From the NCBI GenBank assembly GCA_964385465.1, contig CAYLPJ010000024.1:1-64000 (forward strand): a stretch of DNA of 64,000 nucleotides, given 5' to 3'. The notes under the pieces were generated by a model. The model saw nothing but the letters and a program-made list of their open reading frames with translations. It ran no database searches and had not been told where the DNA came from. A program made the position numbers and the translations under genes. Of the stretch, positions 52,938 through 61,039 are shown in pieces. Position 1 is the stretch's first letter; each line of letters starts with the position of its first letter. The stretch comes from CAYLPJ01 sp964385465 (GTDB taxonomy: Bacteria > Planctomycetota > Phycisphaerae > SM23-33).

Positions 52938-54416
52938 TCAGTAGATCCCGATCCGCCGGGGAAGCGGGTCCGCCGTCTTCGCCATGCGGTCCGTCATGCG
53001 CACCAGCAGCGCCGTCTTCGCCTCGGCGGCGGCCGGGTCGTCCCAGAGGTTCCGCGTCTCGGCCGGATCGGACCGGAGGTCGTAGAGCTCCCCCCCGCCG
53101 GTTCCGTGGGCGACGATCAGCTTGTGCGTCTCCGTCCGCACCATCGTCAGGAAGCCCTTGGGGTTGTCGGGGTTCGAGTTGTAATACTCGCAGTAGACGT
53201 CGTCGCGGAACGCCTCGGCCGGCGCCTCGCCGGTGAGCATGGGCCAGAGGCTCCGCGTCTGCATTCCGGGGTGGCGGGGCAGTCCGGCGGCGTCCAGCAC
53301 CGTGGGGGCGAGGTCGCTGAGCTCCACCAGCCCGCTCGCGCGGACGCCTTGGGCAACGGTGCCCGGCATGGAGCAGATCAGCGGCACGCGGATGGCGGGG
53401 TCGTAGAGGAACGGGCCCTTCGTGTACAGCCCGTGGTCGCCGAGCATCTCGCCGTGGTCGCTGGTGAAGATCACCAGCGTGTTCTCGCGCTGCCCGGTGC
53501 GGTCGAGGGCATCGAGCATGCGCCCGACCTGGACGTCGATCTGGTCGCACATGGCCCAGTAGGCTGCCCGGAGCATGCGGTGCTCGCGGGGGTCGCCGAG
53601 GTCGGCCTCGTCATAGCCGGCGTACTTGCACCTGGCGTGCCGTTCCGCCTGCCAGGCCGGCTTGTCCGCCAGCTCGCCCTCGACGTAGTTCGGCAGGGGG
53701 ATTTCGTCCAGGCGGTCGAGGTACGGCTTGAGGTACTCCTGCGGCGGGTCGAAGACGAAGTGCGGGTCGAAGATGTTCACCGAGAACAGCCAGCCGTGGG
53801 CGTAGCCCTCGTAGGCCTCGATGAAGTCGATCGCCTTCTGCGCGCAGAACGTCGTCTGGTGCAGCTCCGGCGGCATGCCGATCTTGACGAACCGCGAGTC
53901 CTCCCGCGGGCGCTGCTCGATCGCAGCGCCGTGCTCGCGGACCCAGCGGTTGTAGGCGCTGGAGCGGAACTTGGGGCTGGGGGCGTGGTCCCAGTAGAAC
54001 TCGGCGTAGCCGTCGTCGATCCGCGGCTCGACGCCCTGGATCACCCGTTCCTCATCCGGCAGCTCCCACCACGTCTCGCCCAGCGTGAACCGCCGGTTGC
54101 ACGCGCAGAGGTGCAGCTTGCCCGAGAGCCCGCAGATGTACTCGTGGTCGGCCAGCATCCGCGTGATGAGCTTCTCGTCGGCGGGGATGTTCTGCCCGTT
54201 CTGGCGCAGCCCCGTGGTGACGGGGTACCGCCCTGTCAGAAAACTGCCCCGGCTGGGCTGGCAGAGGGGGTTCTGGGCGTAGCAGTGCTCGAAGAGCACG
54301 CCCTCGGCCGCGAGGCGGTCGATGTTCGGGCTCCTGACGTGCGGGTTGCCGTAACAGCCCAAGGTGTCGAAGCGCTGGGAGTCCGTGCAGATCCACAGGA
54401 TGTTGGTGGGCTTCAC
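52938..54416 (-). CDS. Type I (formylglycine) sulfatase
   Basis: A 492-residue sulfatase. The modification motif is CQPSRGSFLTGR, with Cys52 to be converted to formylglycine. Metal ligands are in ILWICTDSQRFD at the N-terminus (Ser where many have a second Asp) and TSDHGEMLGDHG. There is no signal peptide, so it is probably cytoplasmic or uses another route. The C-terminal subdomain ends near GIY. It likely desulfates a glycan; the subfamily cannot be set by eye. Sulfatases are abundant in planctomycetes. A maturase gene is not seen here. Confidence 0.93.
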   Translation of the reverse strand: MKPTNILWICTDSQRFDTLGCYGNPHVRSPNIDRLAAEGVLFEHCYAQNPLCQPSRGSFLTGRYPVTTGLRQNGQNIPADEKLITRMLADHEYICGLSGKLHLCACNRRFTLGETWWELPDEERVIQGVEPRIDDGYAEFYWDHAPSPKFRSSAYNRWVREHGAAIEQRPREDSRFVKIGMPPELHQTTFCAQKAIDFIEAYEGYAHGWLFSVNIFDPHFVFDPPQEYLKPYLDRLDEIPLPNYVEGELADKPAWQAERHARCKYAGYDEADLGDPREHRMLRAAYWAMCDQIDVQVGRMLDALDRTGQRENTLVIFTSDHGEMLGDHGLYTKGPFLYDPAIRVPLICSMPGTVAQGVRASGLVELSDLAPTVLDAAGLPRHPGMQTRSLWPMLTGEAPAEAFRDDVYCEYYNSNPDNPKGFLTMVRTETHKLIVAHGTGGGELYDLRSDPAETRNLWDDPAAAEAKTALLVRMTDRMAKTADPLPRRIGIY

Positions 54417-54479
54417 CGTCGGGGCCTTTCCCGTCAGGGGTTGCGAACGCCGGGAGCGCGGCGGGCGCCCGCGGGGTCG

Positions 54480-54677
54480 TCAGCGTTTCTTTGCCGCCGG
54501 CTTGCCCGCCCGCTTCCACTCGCACGGGCCGTTCTTGTTGACCAGCTTGTCGAGCTTGCCGCAGTAGACGGCCGCCATGGTCCGGCAGAGCCCGGCGCTG
54601 TCGGCGGGGGGGAAATCGCTGTGGGGGCAGGAGAAATCGCAGAACGGGGGGATCGCGTCGTCGGTGTCCTTCGTCAT
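54480..54677 (-). CDS. Small cysteine-rich protein of unknown function
   Basis: A 65-residue protein with five cysteines in FCDFSCPHSDF, AGLCRTMAAVYCGK and NGPCEW, and a basic tail KRAGKPAAKKR. The pattern suggests a small metal-binding or Fe-S module. The frame is open upstream to 55067, but only the part from the ATG at 54677 has protein-like composition. A possible -10 (TATGAT, 54773-54768, minus) lies upstream. No family recognised. Confidence 0.6.
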   Translation of the reverse strand: MTKDTDDAIPPFCDFSCPHSDFPPADSAGLCRTMAAVYCGKLDKLVNKNGPCEWKRAGKPAAKKR

Positions 54678-54852
54678 CGTCAGCAAACCCTTGGAGTTCG
54701 TTCGGGGGGTCATCACGGCCGAGGGAAAACGCCTCACAGGCGAACCGGCCGTACGGTACACTTCGTAATCATACCATACGCGACGGCCCGTGCGAGGTTG
54801 CTTTCGCCCGCGGCCGGCGGGCCGACCGACCGACAGGACAGGGGCCGCAGCA

Positions 54853-55752
54853 ATGCCCGAGGCGAACAACCCATCGAAACCGCAGCGAACCACCCGCCGG
54901 CGCGTGCTGGCCGGGGCTTCGGGCCTGCTGGCCGTCGCCGCCGGCGGGGGCCTGGCCGACGCCCTCTTCGTCGAGCCGCACTGGATCAAGGTCTCCCGCC
55001 CGGTGTTCCGAATCCCCGGCCTCGGCGAGGCATGGGAGGGGGCACGCCTGGCGGTCCTGGCCGACATCCACCTCGGCCGGCTCCAGAAGCCCGACTACCT
55101 CCGGCGGATCGTCCACCTGGCCAATCGCGCCCGGCCGGACGTGACCGTGATCGCCGGCGACATGATCAGCCGCCGCAGCGGCATCACCGAGGCGGCGCGG
55201 TCGGCCCTGGCGGAGCTCGAGGCCCCCGAGGGGGTGTTCGCCGTGCTGGGCAACCACGACTACGACGCCCCGGCCGGCGAGGTCGCCGACATGCTCGCCG
55301 GCGCGGGCGTGGAGGTGCTCGTCAACGCCCATCGCGTGGTGGAGCGCGAGGGTCAGCCGCTGTGCATCGCCGGCGTGGACGACCTGATGCGCGGCTCGCC
55401 GGACCTGGCGACCGCCCTTCGCGGCGCGCCCGCCGACGGGCCGCGCATCCTGCTGGCTCACAACCCCGACTACGCCGAGCGCATGCCCGCGGGCCCGCGC
55501 GTGGACTTCATGCTCAGCGGCCATACGCACGGGGGGCAGCTCTGCCTGCCGGCGGGCATCCCGCTGTTCGCGGCCGTGCGGCACCGCAAGTACGCTCGCG
55601 GCCTGGTTCGCGGTCCGCAGTGCGACGTGTACGTCTCCCGCGGCCTGGGCATGGTCTTCGTGCCAATGCGTTTCAACTGCCGCCCGGAGCTGCCGATCGG
55701 GACGCTGCGGCGGGCGAGCGGCGAGGAGCGGGGCCACGAACACGATGTCTGA
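54853..55752 (+). CDS. Exported metallophosphoesterase (YkuE/YaeI type)
   Basis: A 299-residue calcineurin-like phosphoesterase. A twin-arginine signal (TTRRRVLAGASG) precedes a hydrophobic stretch. The five metal motifs are present: LADIHLG, VIAGDMIS, LGNHDY, LLAHNPDY and GHTHGGQ. The size and motif spacing fit UDP-diacylglucosamine/cyclic phosphodiesterase relatives such as YkuE. Tat export suggests the metal is loaded in the cytoplasm. The ATG at 54853 was chosen so that the RR motif falls near the start. Confidence 0.88.
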   Translation: MPEANNPSKPQRTTRRRVLAGASGLLAVAAGGGLADALFVEPHWIKVSRPVFRIPGLGEAWEGARLAVLADIHLGRLQKPDYLRRIVHLANRARPDVTVIAGDMISRRSGITEAARSALAELEAPEGVFAVLGNHDYDAPAGEVADMLAGAGVEVLVNAHRVVEREGQPLCIAGVDDLMRGSPDLATALRGAPADGPRILLAHNPDYAERMPAGPRVDFMLSGHTHGGQLCLPAGIPLFAAVRHRKYARGLVRGPQCDVYVSRGLGMVFVPMRFNCRPELPIGTLRRASGEERGHEHDV

Positions 55753-55842
55753 GGCGGGGACGGGGGCCTGGACCGTGATCTCCGCGGAACGGCGCGGGGC
55801 GGCAGGGGGGGCGCTCGCCCCTGAGCCTGCTTGCGGGCGGTC

Positions 55843-57033
55843 TCACCGTACCGTCAGGAAGTACTCCATCAGCTCGCAGCCGGGGTTGACGTGCAGGTCG
55901 CTGCGGGCGGCGTCGGCCTCGGTGAAGTGCGCCTCGACGACGCTGGGGATGCCCTTGCCGGCGAGGGCGAAGGGCACGGCCTCGCGGGTGTGGGTCCGCT
56001 CGGTGCACGGGGTGGGGTGGTCCGGCAGGACCAGGATCCGCCAGTCCTCGCCCTCGGCCGACAGGCGCTCCAGCAGCGGGGCGACCACGTGGCGGTCGAT
56101 GTTCTCCATGGCGGCGATCTTCCCGGCGGCGTCGGCGTGATGGCCGGCCTCGTCGGGGGCCTCGACGTGCACGCAGACCAGGTCGCAGCCGTCCAGCGCG
56201 GCGACGGCGGCCTCGCCCTTGCCGGCGTAGTTGGTGTCCACGAAGCCGGTGGCGCCCTCGACGGGGATCCGTTGCCAGCCGATGAGCTTGCTGATCCCGG
56301 CGACGAGGTCGACGGCCGTGATCGCCTTGCCCGTCAGCCCGTACTTGTCCCGGAAGGTCGGCAGCGTGGGCATGGTTCCCTGTCCCCACAGCCAGATTCC
56401 GGTGGCGGGGTTGTCGCCGACGTCGCGGCGGACGGCGTTGATCTCGTGCTCTTCCAGCAGGGCCGAGGCGGCTTCCATGATCCGGCGGATGTGGTCGGCG
56501 CCTTCGCCGGCTGGCTGGTGCGCGGCGACGGGCTCGGAGAGGATGTCGTGCGGCGGGGTGGTGGTCAACGCGTCGCACGCGCCGCGGTAGAGCATGATGT
56601 GGCGGTAGCTGACGCCCGGGTGGAAGCGGATCGTCTCGTCGGCGAGGCGGTCGTTGAGCTCGGCGATCAGGGCGGCGGCCTCCTTGCTGGTGATGTGCCC
56701 GGCGGAGTAGTCCTCCATGATCCCGTCGATGACCGTCACGAGATTGCAGCGGAAGACCCACTCGTCGTCGGCGACGTCCAGCCCCATGGCGGCGGCCTCA
56801 AGGGGCGCCCGCCCGGTGTAGACCTCCCGCGGGTCGTAGCCGAGCACCGAGAGGATGGCCACGTCCGACCCGGCGGGCATGCCGTCGGGGATGTTGCGTA
56901 CCGTGCCCAGCCGCCCCGTCGCGGCGATGCGGTCAATGTGCGGGATGTCCGCGGCCTCCAGGGGCGTGCGGCCTTCCAGCTCCTTCAGCGGCACGTCGGC
57001 CGCGCCGTCGGCGATGATCAGTGCGTATTTCAT
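55843..57033 (-). CDS. apgM: Cofactor-independent phosphoglycerate mutase, archaeal type
   Basis: A 396-residue alkaline-phosphatase-fold enzyme interconverting 3- and 2-phosphoglycerate. It shows MKYALIIADGAADVP (metal Asp and following region), MPAGSDVAILSVLGYDP with the catalytic Ser, CNLVTV, HVEAPDEAGHHAD and VLPDHPTP. The length and motifs match aPGAM (ThrH-adjacent type in many bacteria). It is followed on the same strand by hom in reverse order (hom is upstream, 46 nt away), a pairing common in bacteria, so they probably form an operon. Confidence 0.94.
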   Translation of the reverse strand: MKYALIIADGAADVPLKELEGRTPLEAADIPHIDRIAATGRLGTVRNIPDGMPAGSDVAILSVLGYDPREVYTGRAPLEAAAMGLDVADDEWVFRCNLVTVIDGIMEDYSAGHITSKEAAALIAELNDRLADETIRFHPGVSYRHIMLYRGACDALTTTPPHDILSEPVAAHQPAGEGADHIRRIMEAASALLEEHEINAVRRDVGDNPATGIWLWGQGTMPTLPTFRDKYGLTGKAITAVDLVAGISKLIGWQRIPVEGATGFVDTNYAGKGEAAVAALDGCDLVCVHVEAPDEAGHHADAAGKIAAMENIDRHVVAPLLERLSAEGEDWRILVLPDHPTPCTERTHTREAVPFALAGKGIPSVVEAHFTEADAARSDLHVNPGCELMEYFLTVR

Positions 57034-57078
57034 GGCGGCGTCACCTGCGGCCCGGTCGGGTCTGCCCGGCCTGGGGGA

Positions 57079-58410
57079 TCAGATGTCCTCGGGGTACTCC
57101 TCGACGATGGGGATGCAGACGGTGTCGGCCTTGACGACGTCGAGTGCGTCGACCTCGGCCAGCGCGGCGCGGACGTCGCCGCAGCGTGCGCGGTAGGTGG
57201 TGATGACGACGGGCACGCCCTCGTTGGGGTTGTCTTTGGGCGGCTCGTGCTGGAGCACCGAGGAGATGCTGATCCCGTGGGTGCCCAGGATGGCGGCGAT
57301 GCGTGCCAGCACGCCCGGCTGGTCCTCGCACATCACGCGGAGGTAGTGGCGGCTGACGGCGGCATCGGCGGGAAGCTGCATGCCCGCGGTGTGGCGGTCC
57401 GGCAGGAGGTTCAGCCGCTCGAAGGCCGCCGCGGCCGAGCCGGTCGCCACCGAGACGATGTCCGAGACCACCGCCGACGCGGTGGGCATTCCGCCGGCCC
57501 CCCGTCCGTAGTACATGGTGTGCCCGGTGGCGTGGCCGTAGACGCTGACGGCGTTGAAGGGCCCGGAGACCCACGCCAGCGGATGCTCCAGGGAGATGAA
57601 CGCCGGGCAGACGCGAAGGCTGAGCCCGTCGTCCTGGCGGACGGCGATGGCCAGCAGCTTGACGACGTAGCCCAACTCGCGCCCGTAGGTGAGGTCGCGG
57701 AGCTGGAGGCGGTCGATGCCCTCGACGCCGATGGCGTCGAAGTCGATCTTCGCCCCGAACGCCAGCGCCGCGAGGATGGCCAGCTTGTGCGCCGAGTCCG
57801 TGCCGTTGACGTCCAGCGTCGGGTCGGCCTCGGCGAGCCCGTCGGCCTGGGCGGCGGCCAGGGCGTCGGCGTAGGTCTGCCCGTGCTGCATCATGGCCGT
57901 CAGGATGTAGTTGCACGTGCCGTTGACGATCCCGTAGATCGCGTCGACGCGGTTGGCGATCAGCCCCTCGCACAGGGCGCGGACGACCGGGATCCCGCCG
58001 GCGCAGCTCGCCTCGAAGCTCAGGCTCACGCCGCGGCTCCGCGCGAGGGCGAACAGCTCCTCGCCGTGATGCGCCAGCAGGGCCTTGTTGGCCGTCACCA
58101 CGCTCTTGCCGGCCTCGATGGCGCGGCGGGTGATGTCGCGGGCGACGGTCGTCCCCCCGACCAGCTCGACGATCACGCCCACGGCGTCGTCGCCCAGGGC
58201 GGCGTCGAGGTCGTCGGTCAGCAGCGATTCGTCCAGGCCGAGCTCGCGGGCGCGGTCGAGATTCACGTCCACCACGTACCGAAGCTCGACCCGCGGGCCG
58301 ACGCGCCGGGCCAGCAGGTCGGCGTCGCGCGTCAGCAGCGTGGCGGCCGCGCCGCCGACGGTCCCGCAGCCGACGATCGCGACACCCCGGGCCGGTTGAC
58401 TGTCACTCAT
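57079..58410 (-). CDS. hom: Homoserine dehydrogenase
   Basis: A 443-residue NAD(P)-dependent enzyme of threonine/methionine synthesis. It shows Rossmann GCGTVGGA, TANKALLAHHG, FEASCAGGIP and GIVNGTCNYIL, with catalytic Lys/Asp in GLAEADPTLDVNGTDSAHKLAILA. A C-terminal ACT domain (about 355-435, VMCEDQPGVLARIAAILG) suggests allosteric control by threonine. The ATG at 58410 has GGAGAC upstream; the ATG at 58434 lies before it. Confidence 0.96.
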   Translation of the reverse strand: MSDSQPARGVAIVGCGTVGGAAATLLTRDADLLARRVGPRVELRYVVDVNLDRARELGLDESLLTDDLDAALGDDAVGVIVELVGGTTVARDITRRAIEAGKSVVTANKALLAHHGEELFALARSRGVSLSFEASCAGGIPVVRALCEGLIANRVDAIYGIVNGTCNYILTAMMQHGQTYADALAAAQADGLAEADPTLDVNGTDSAHKLAILAALAFGAKIDFDAIGVEGIDRLQLRDLTYGRELGYVVKLLAIAVRQDDGLSLRVCPAFISLEHPLAWVSGPFNAVSVYGHATGHTMYYGRGAGGMPTASAVVSDIVSVATGSAAAAFERLNLLPDRHTAGMQLPADAAVSRHYLRVMCEDQPGVLARIAAILGTHGISISSVLQHEPPKDNPNEGVPVVITTYRARCGDVRAALAEVDALDVVKADTVCIPIVEEYPEDI

Positions 58411-58482
58411 GGTCAAAGTCTCCTCGATGGGCACGCATCCTACCGGAGGCGGGGGGAGGGAGCAAGGTCGTCGGTGCGGGGG

Positions 58483-59394
58483 TCAGTCGGGGTCCGCTGC
58501 CGGGCGTGTGGCGGGCTGGCCCCTGGCGGGGATCTCGATCAGCGGGGTGGGCAGCTTCTCGCTGGTCAGGTACAGCGACCGCCCGTCGGGGCCGTAGCAG
58601 ATGCTCTCGCCCTGGCGGCGGAGTGGCATCAGCAGCAGGCGCGGGCGGCGGGCGAAGGCCTGGGGCCAGGTCTCGCCGTCGCGTCGGACGATCGCGTGGG
58701 CGCCGTGGTAGCTGAGGATGATCGCCCGGCGCCCGTCGTCGGAGAAGTCCATCGCGACGGCCCGGGGGATGTTTAGCAGCCCCACCCGGCGGGCGGCGAG
58801 CAGGCCGGGGGCGTCGGCGTCGCCCTCGGGCCAGGGCAGGGCGTAGACGGTCCGTCGGCCTCGCTTGGCGACGAGGTAGACGGTCCGCGTCTCGCTGTCG
58901 GCGGCGACGGCCTCGACGTCCTGCGGGCCGTCCTCGTAGGTGAAGTGGACGGCGCGGCGGACCCGGACGCGAACGGTCCGGTCGCGTGCGTTGGGGTCGA
59001 GCTCGGGCTCGGGCAGGAGGTAGAGCGTCACGGACTTCCGCTTTCGGGCGTTGTCGCCGGTGTCGCAGGCCAGCAGGTGATCGTTGCCGTCAAGGCGGAA
59101 CGTGGCCAGGTCCTCCCAGTCGCGGGCGCGGGCGCCGACGGCGATGCAGGTTGCCAGGTGCTCGCCGGCGACGTTGAACGCATAGAGCTGCGGACGGTCG
59201 CCGGAGTCGTTGTGCGTCCAGAAGACCCCCGGCGTCCGCCGGCCGGCAACCAGGCCGCTGCTCTCGTCGATGTGTCGATTGGCCAGCGTGCAGAGCCTCC
59301 TGGCCGGGCCGTAGCGGACGGCGCCCGCTTCGGCGGGCGCGCAGCCGCACAGCGGCAGGACGAGGGTGACGGCTTGGGTCAGCAGGCGGATCAC
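58483..59394 (-). CDS. Exported beta-propeller-like protein of unknown function
   Basis: A 303-residue protein with a signal peptide that could be a lipoprotein signal (PLCGC). Repeated beta-strand blocks (ESSGLVAGRRTPGVFWTHNDSG, DVEAVAADSETRTVYLVAKR, ESICYGPDGRSLYLTSE) suggest a propeller. The blocks resemble proteins annotated as esterase-like or phytase-like but have no clear catalytic motif. It lies between hom and the radical SAM gene, all on the minus strand. Confidence 0.7.
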   Translation of the reverse strand: MIRLLTQAVTLVLPLCGCAPAEAGAVRYGPARRLCTLANRHIDESSGLVAGRRTPGVFWTHNDSGDRPQLYAFNVAGEHLATCIAVGARARDWEDLATFRLDGNDHLLACDTGDNARKRKSVTLYLLPEPELDPNARDRTVRVRVRRAVHFTYEDGPQDVEAVAADSETRTVYLVAKRGRRTVYALPWPEGDADAPGLLAARRVGLLNIPRAVAMDFSDDGRRAIILSYHGAHAIVRRDGETWPQAFARRPRLLLMPLRRQGESICYGPDGRSLYLTSEKLPTPLIEIPARGQPATRPAADPD

Positions 59395-59418
59395 GGCGGG
59401 GCGTTCCTCCGGGGCCGG

Positions 59419-60870
59419 TCAGCCGGACCGGCGGCTTTGCGAGTTGCGCTTGACGATCGCCCTCGCCCCCGGCAGCGCCTCGGCGCGGACGTTGCCCAGC
59501 ACGGGGTCGTTGTCGATGTAGTACTCCCAGCGGCTCATCGAATCGAGCATCCGCTTGCCGCGCCGGCAGTCCTCGATCGACAGCTTGCCCTCGCGGACCA
59601 GGTCGTAGTACGGACCCAGGTCCGTCTGCTTGTACAGGTTGGCGAAGTGCTTGTAGAACTCCACCCGCGGCAGGCGCGTCGGCGTTACCGCGTGCAGCGT
59701 GTCGTAGCAGGTGTAGTCGTACGTCAGCAGATCGTTGAACCGCTCGCGGTAGAGCTGCGTGCCCACCAGCGGCGTCAGGACCGTGAACTGCGTGTGCGTG
59801 ATCTCCATCCGGTCGACGTACTCCCGCAGGCGGGCGAAGTCGTCGGCCGTCCATTGCGGGTCGACGATGAACGCCCCCCAGATGATCACGCCGTTGGCCT
59901 TGAGGATGCGGATCGCCTCGTTGTTGGTCTCCAGCTTGTTGGACTTGTTGACGTTCTTCAGCGCGTCCTCGGTCGCGCCCTCCAGGCCCAGCAGGACGGC
60001 GTAGAGCCCGACGCCCACCCACTTCTCCACCAGCTCCGGGTGCCGGGCGATCGAGTCGGTGCGGCACTCCATGCTGAAGCGCATGTCCAGCCCCTCGCCG
60101 CGGACCAGCTCGGCGATCTCGTCCTCCCGGCGGTGGTTCATCAGGAAGTTGTCGTCCACGAACGTGATGTGCTCGGTGTCCACGTGGTGGATCTCGTCCA
60201 TCACCCTCGCGGCCGACATCTGGCGCGTCTTGCCCTGGTAGAATTCGTGGACGCTGCAGAAGTTGCACTTGAACGGGCAGCCGCGCCCGGCGGCGACCGA
60301 CGAGTCCGGCCGGTCGAAGAGGAAGAAGTATTCGGGGCGGTAGCGTTCGACGAGATCCCGGCGCGGCAGGGGGAGGTTGTCCAGGCCCCGCCCGGCGGGC
60401 ATCTGGCGTGGGTTGCGGACGAAGCGCCCGTCGCGGTTGCGCCAGACGAGGTTGGGCACCTCGCTGAGGCTCTGCCCGGCCTCGATGGCGGCGACGAGGC
60501 CCGGGAAGACGAACTCTCCCTCGCCGAGGGCGACGGCGTCGACCTGGGGGATCTGGAAGTCCTCGGGCATCAGCGTGCAGTGGTGCCCCCCGACGACGGT
60601 GACGATCTCCTGGCTGTAGTTCTTGACGGCCATCAGCACGTCGCGGGCGGCGTAGACCTCGGTGGTCAGCGAGGTGACGCCGACGATGTGCGGCTGGAAC
60701 TCGTCGACGAGGCCGAGGAGGTTGGCGTCGATGCGCATGTCGAGGATGCGCACGTCGTGGTCGGGCAGGCAGCCGGCGAGCACCTCCAGGTGGAGCGGCT
60801 CGGGCATCGCCGCCAGGCGGAAGCCGAAGTTCGCGATCTGGTAGTCCGGTTGAACCAGCAGTATCCGCAT
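59419..60870 (-). CDS. B12-binding radical SAM protein, HpnR-like
   Basis: A 483-residue class B radical SAM enzyme. An N-terminal B12-binding Rossmann domain (about 1-135) lacks the DxHxxG base-off motif (DMRIDAN in its place). The 4Fe-4S site is CPFKCNFC (Cys198, Cys202, Cys205). The C-terminal half resembles the hopanoid C-3 methylase HpnR: GLEGATEDALK, a VDPQW segment, and LLTYDYTCYDTLHAVTPTRLP. Methyl transfer to a lipid is thus a candidate role. GAGGAC precedes the ATG at 60870. No squalene-hopene cyclase is present in the window. Confidence 0.75.
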   Translation of the reverse strand: MRILLVQPDYQIANFGFRLAAMPEPLHLEVLAGCLPDHDVRILDMRIDANLLGLVDEFQPHIVGVTSLTTEVYAARDVLMAVKNYSQEIVTVVGGHHCTLMPEDFQIPQVDAVALGEGEFVFPGLVAAIEAGQSLSEVPNLVWRNRDGRFVRNPRQMPAGRGLDNLPLPRRDLVERYRPEYFFLFDRPDSSVAAGRGCPFKCNFCSVHEFYQGKTRQMSAARVMDEIHHVDTEHITFVDDNFLMNHRREDEIAELVRGEGLDMRFSMECRTDSIARHPELVEKWVGVGLYAVLLGLEGATEDALKNVNKSNKLETNNEAIRILKANGVIIWGAFIVDPQWTADDFARLREYVDRMEITHTQFTVLTPLVGTQLYRERFNDLLTYDYTCYDTLHAVTPTRLPRVEFYKHFANLYKQTDLGPYYDLVREGKLSIEDCRRGKRMLDSMSRWEYYIDNDPVLGNVRAEALPGARAIVKRNSQSRRSG

Positions 60871-60946
60871 GGACGTCCTCTTTGCAGTCACCCGTCAGTC
60901 AGTGGCCCGCGGGCGGTCCGGGCCCCGCGGAGTCGGCGCGGGAGCC

Positions 60947-60955
60947 ATCATACCA
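60947..60955 (-). promoter_or_regulatory. Extended -10 promoter of the radical SAM gene
   Basis: On the minus strand TGGTATGAT (60955-60947) is an extended -10; the leader to the ATG at 60870 is about 70 nt. The -35 is poor. Confidence 0.4.
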
Positions 60956-61039
60956 GACCGCCCTCGCCGATGGAGAGCGAAACCTCGGGGCTTGGGGGTT
61001 CCACCGGTGGCGCTCCGCCACGCGAGCCGTCCCGCGGTC

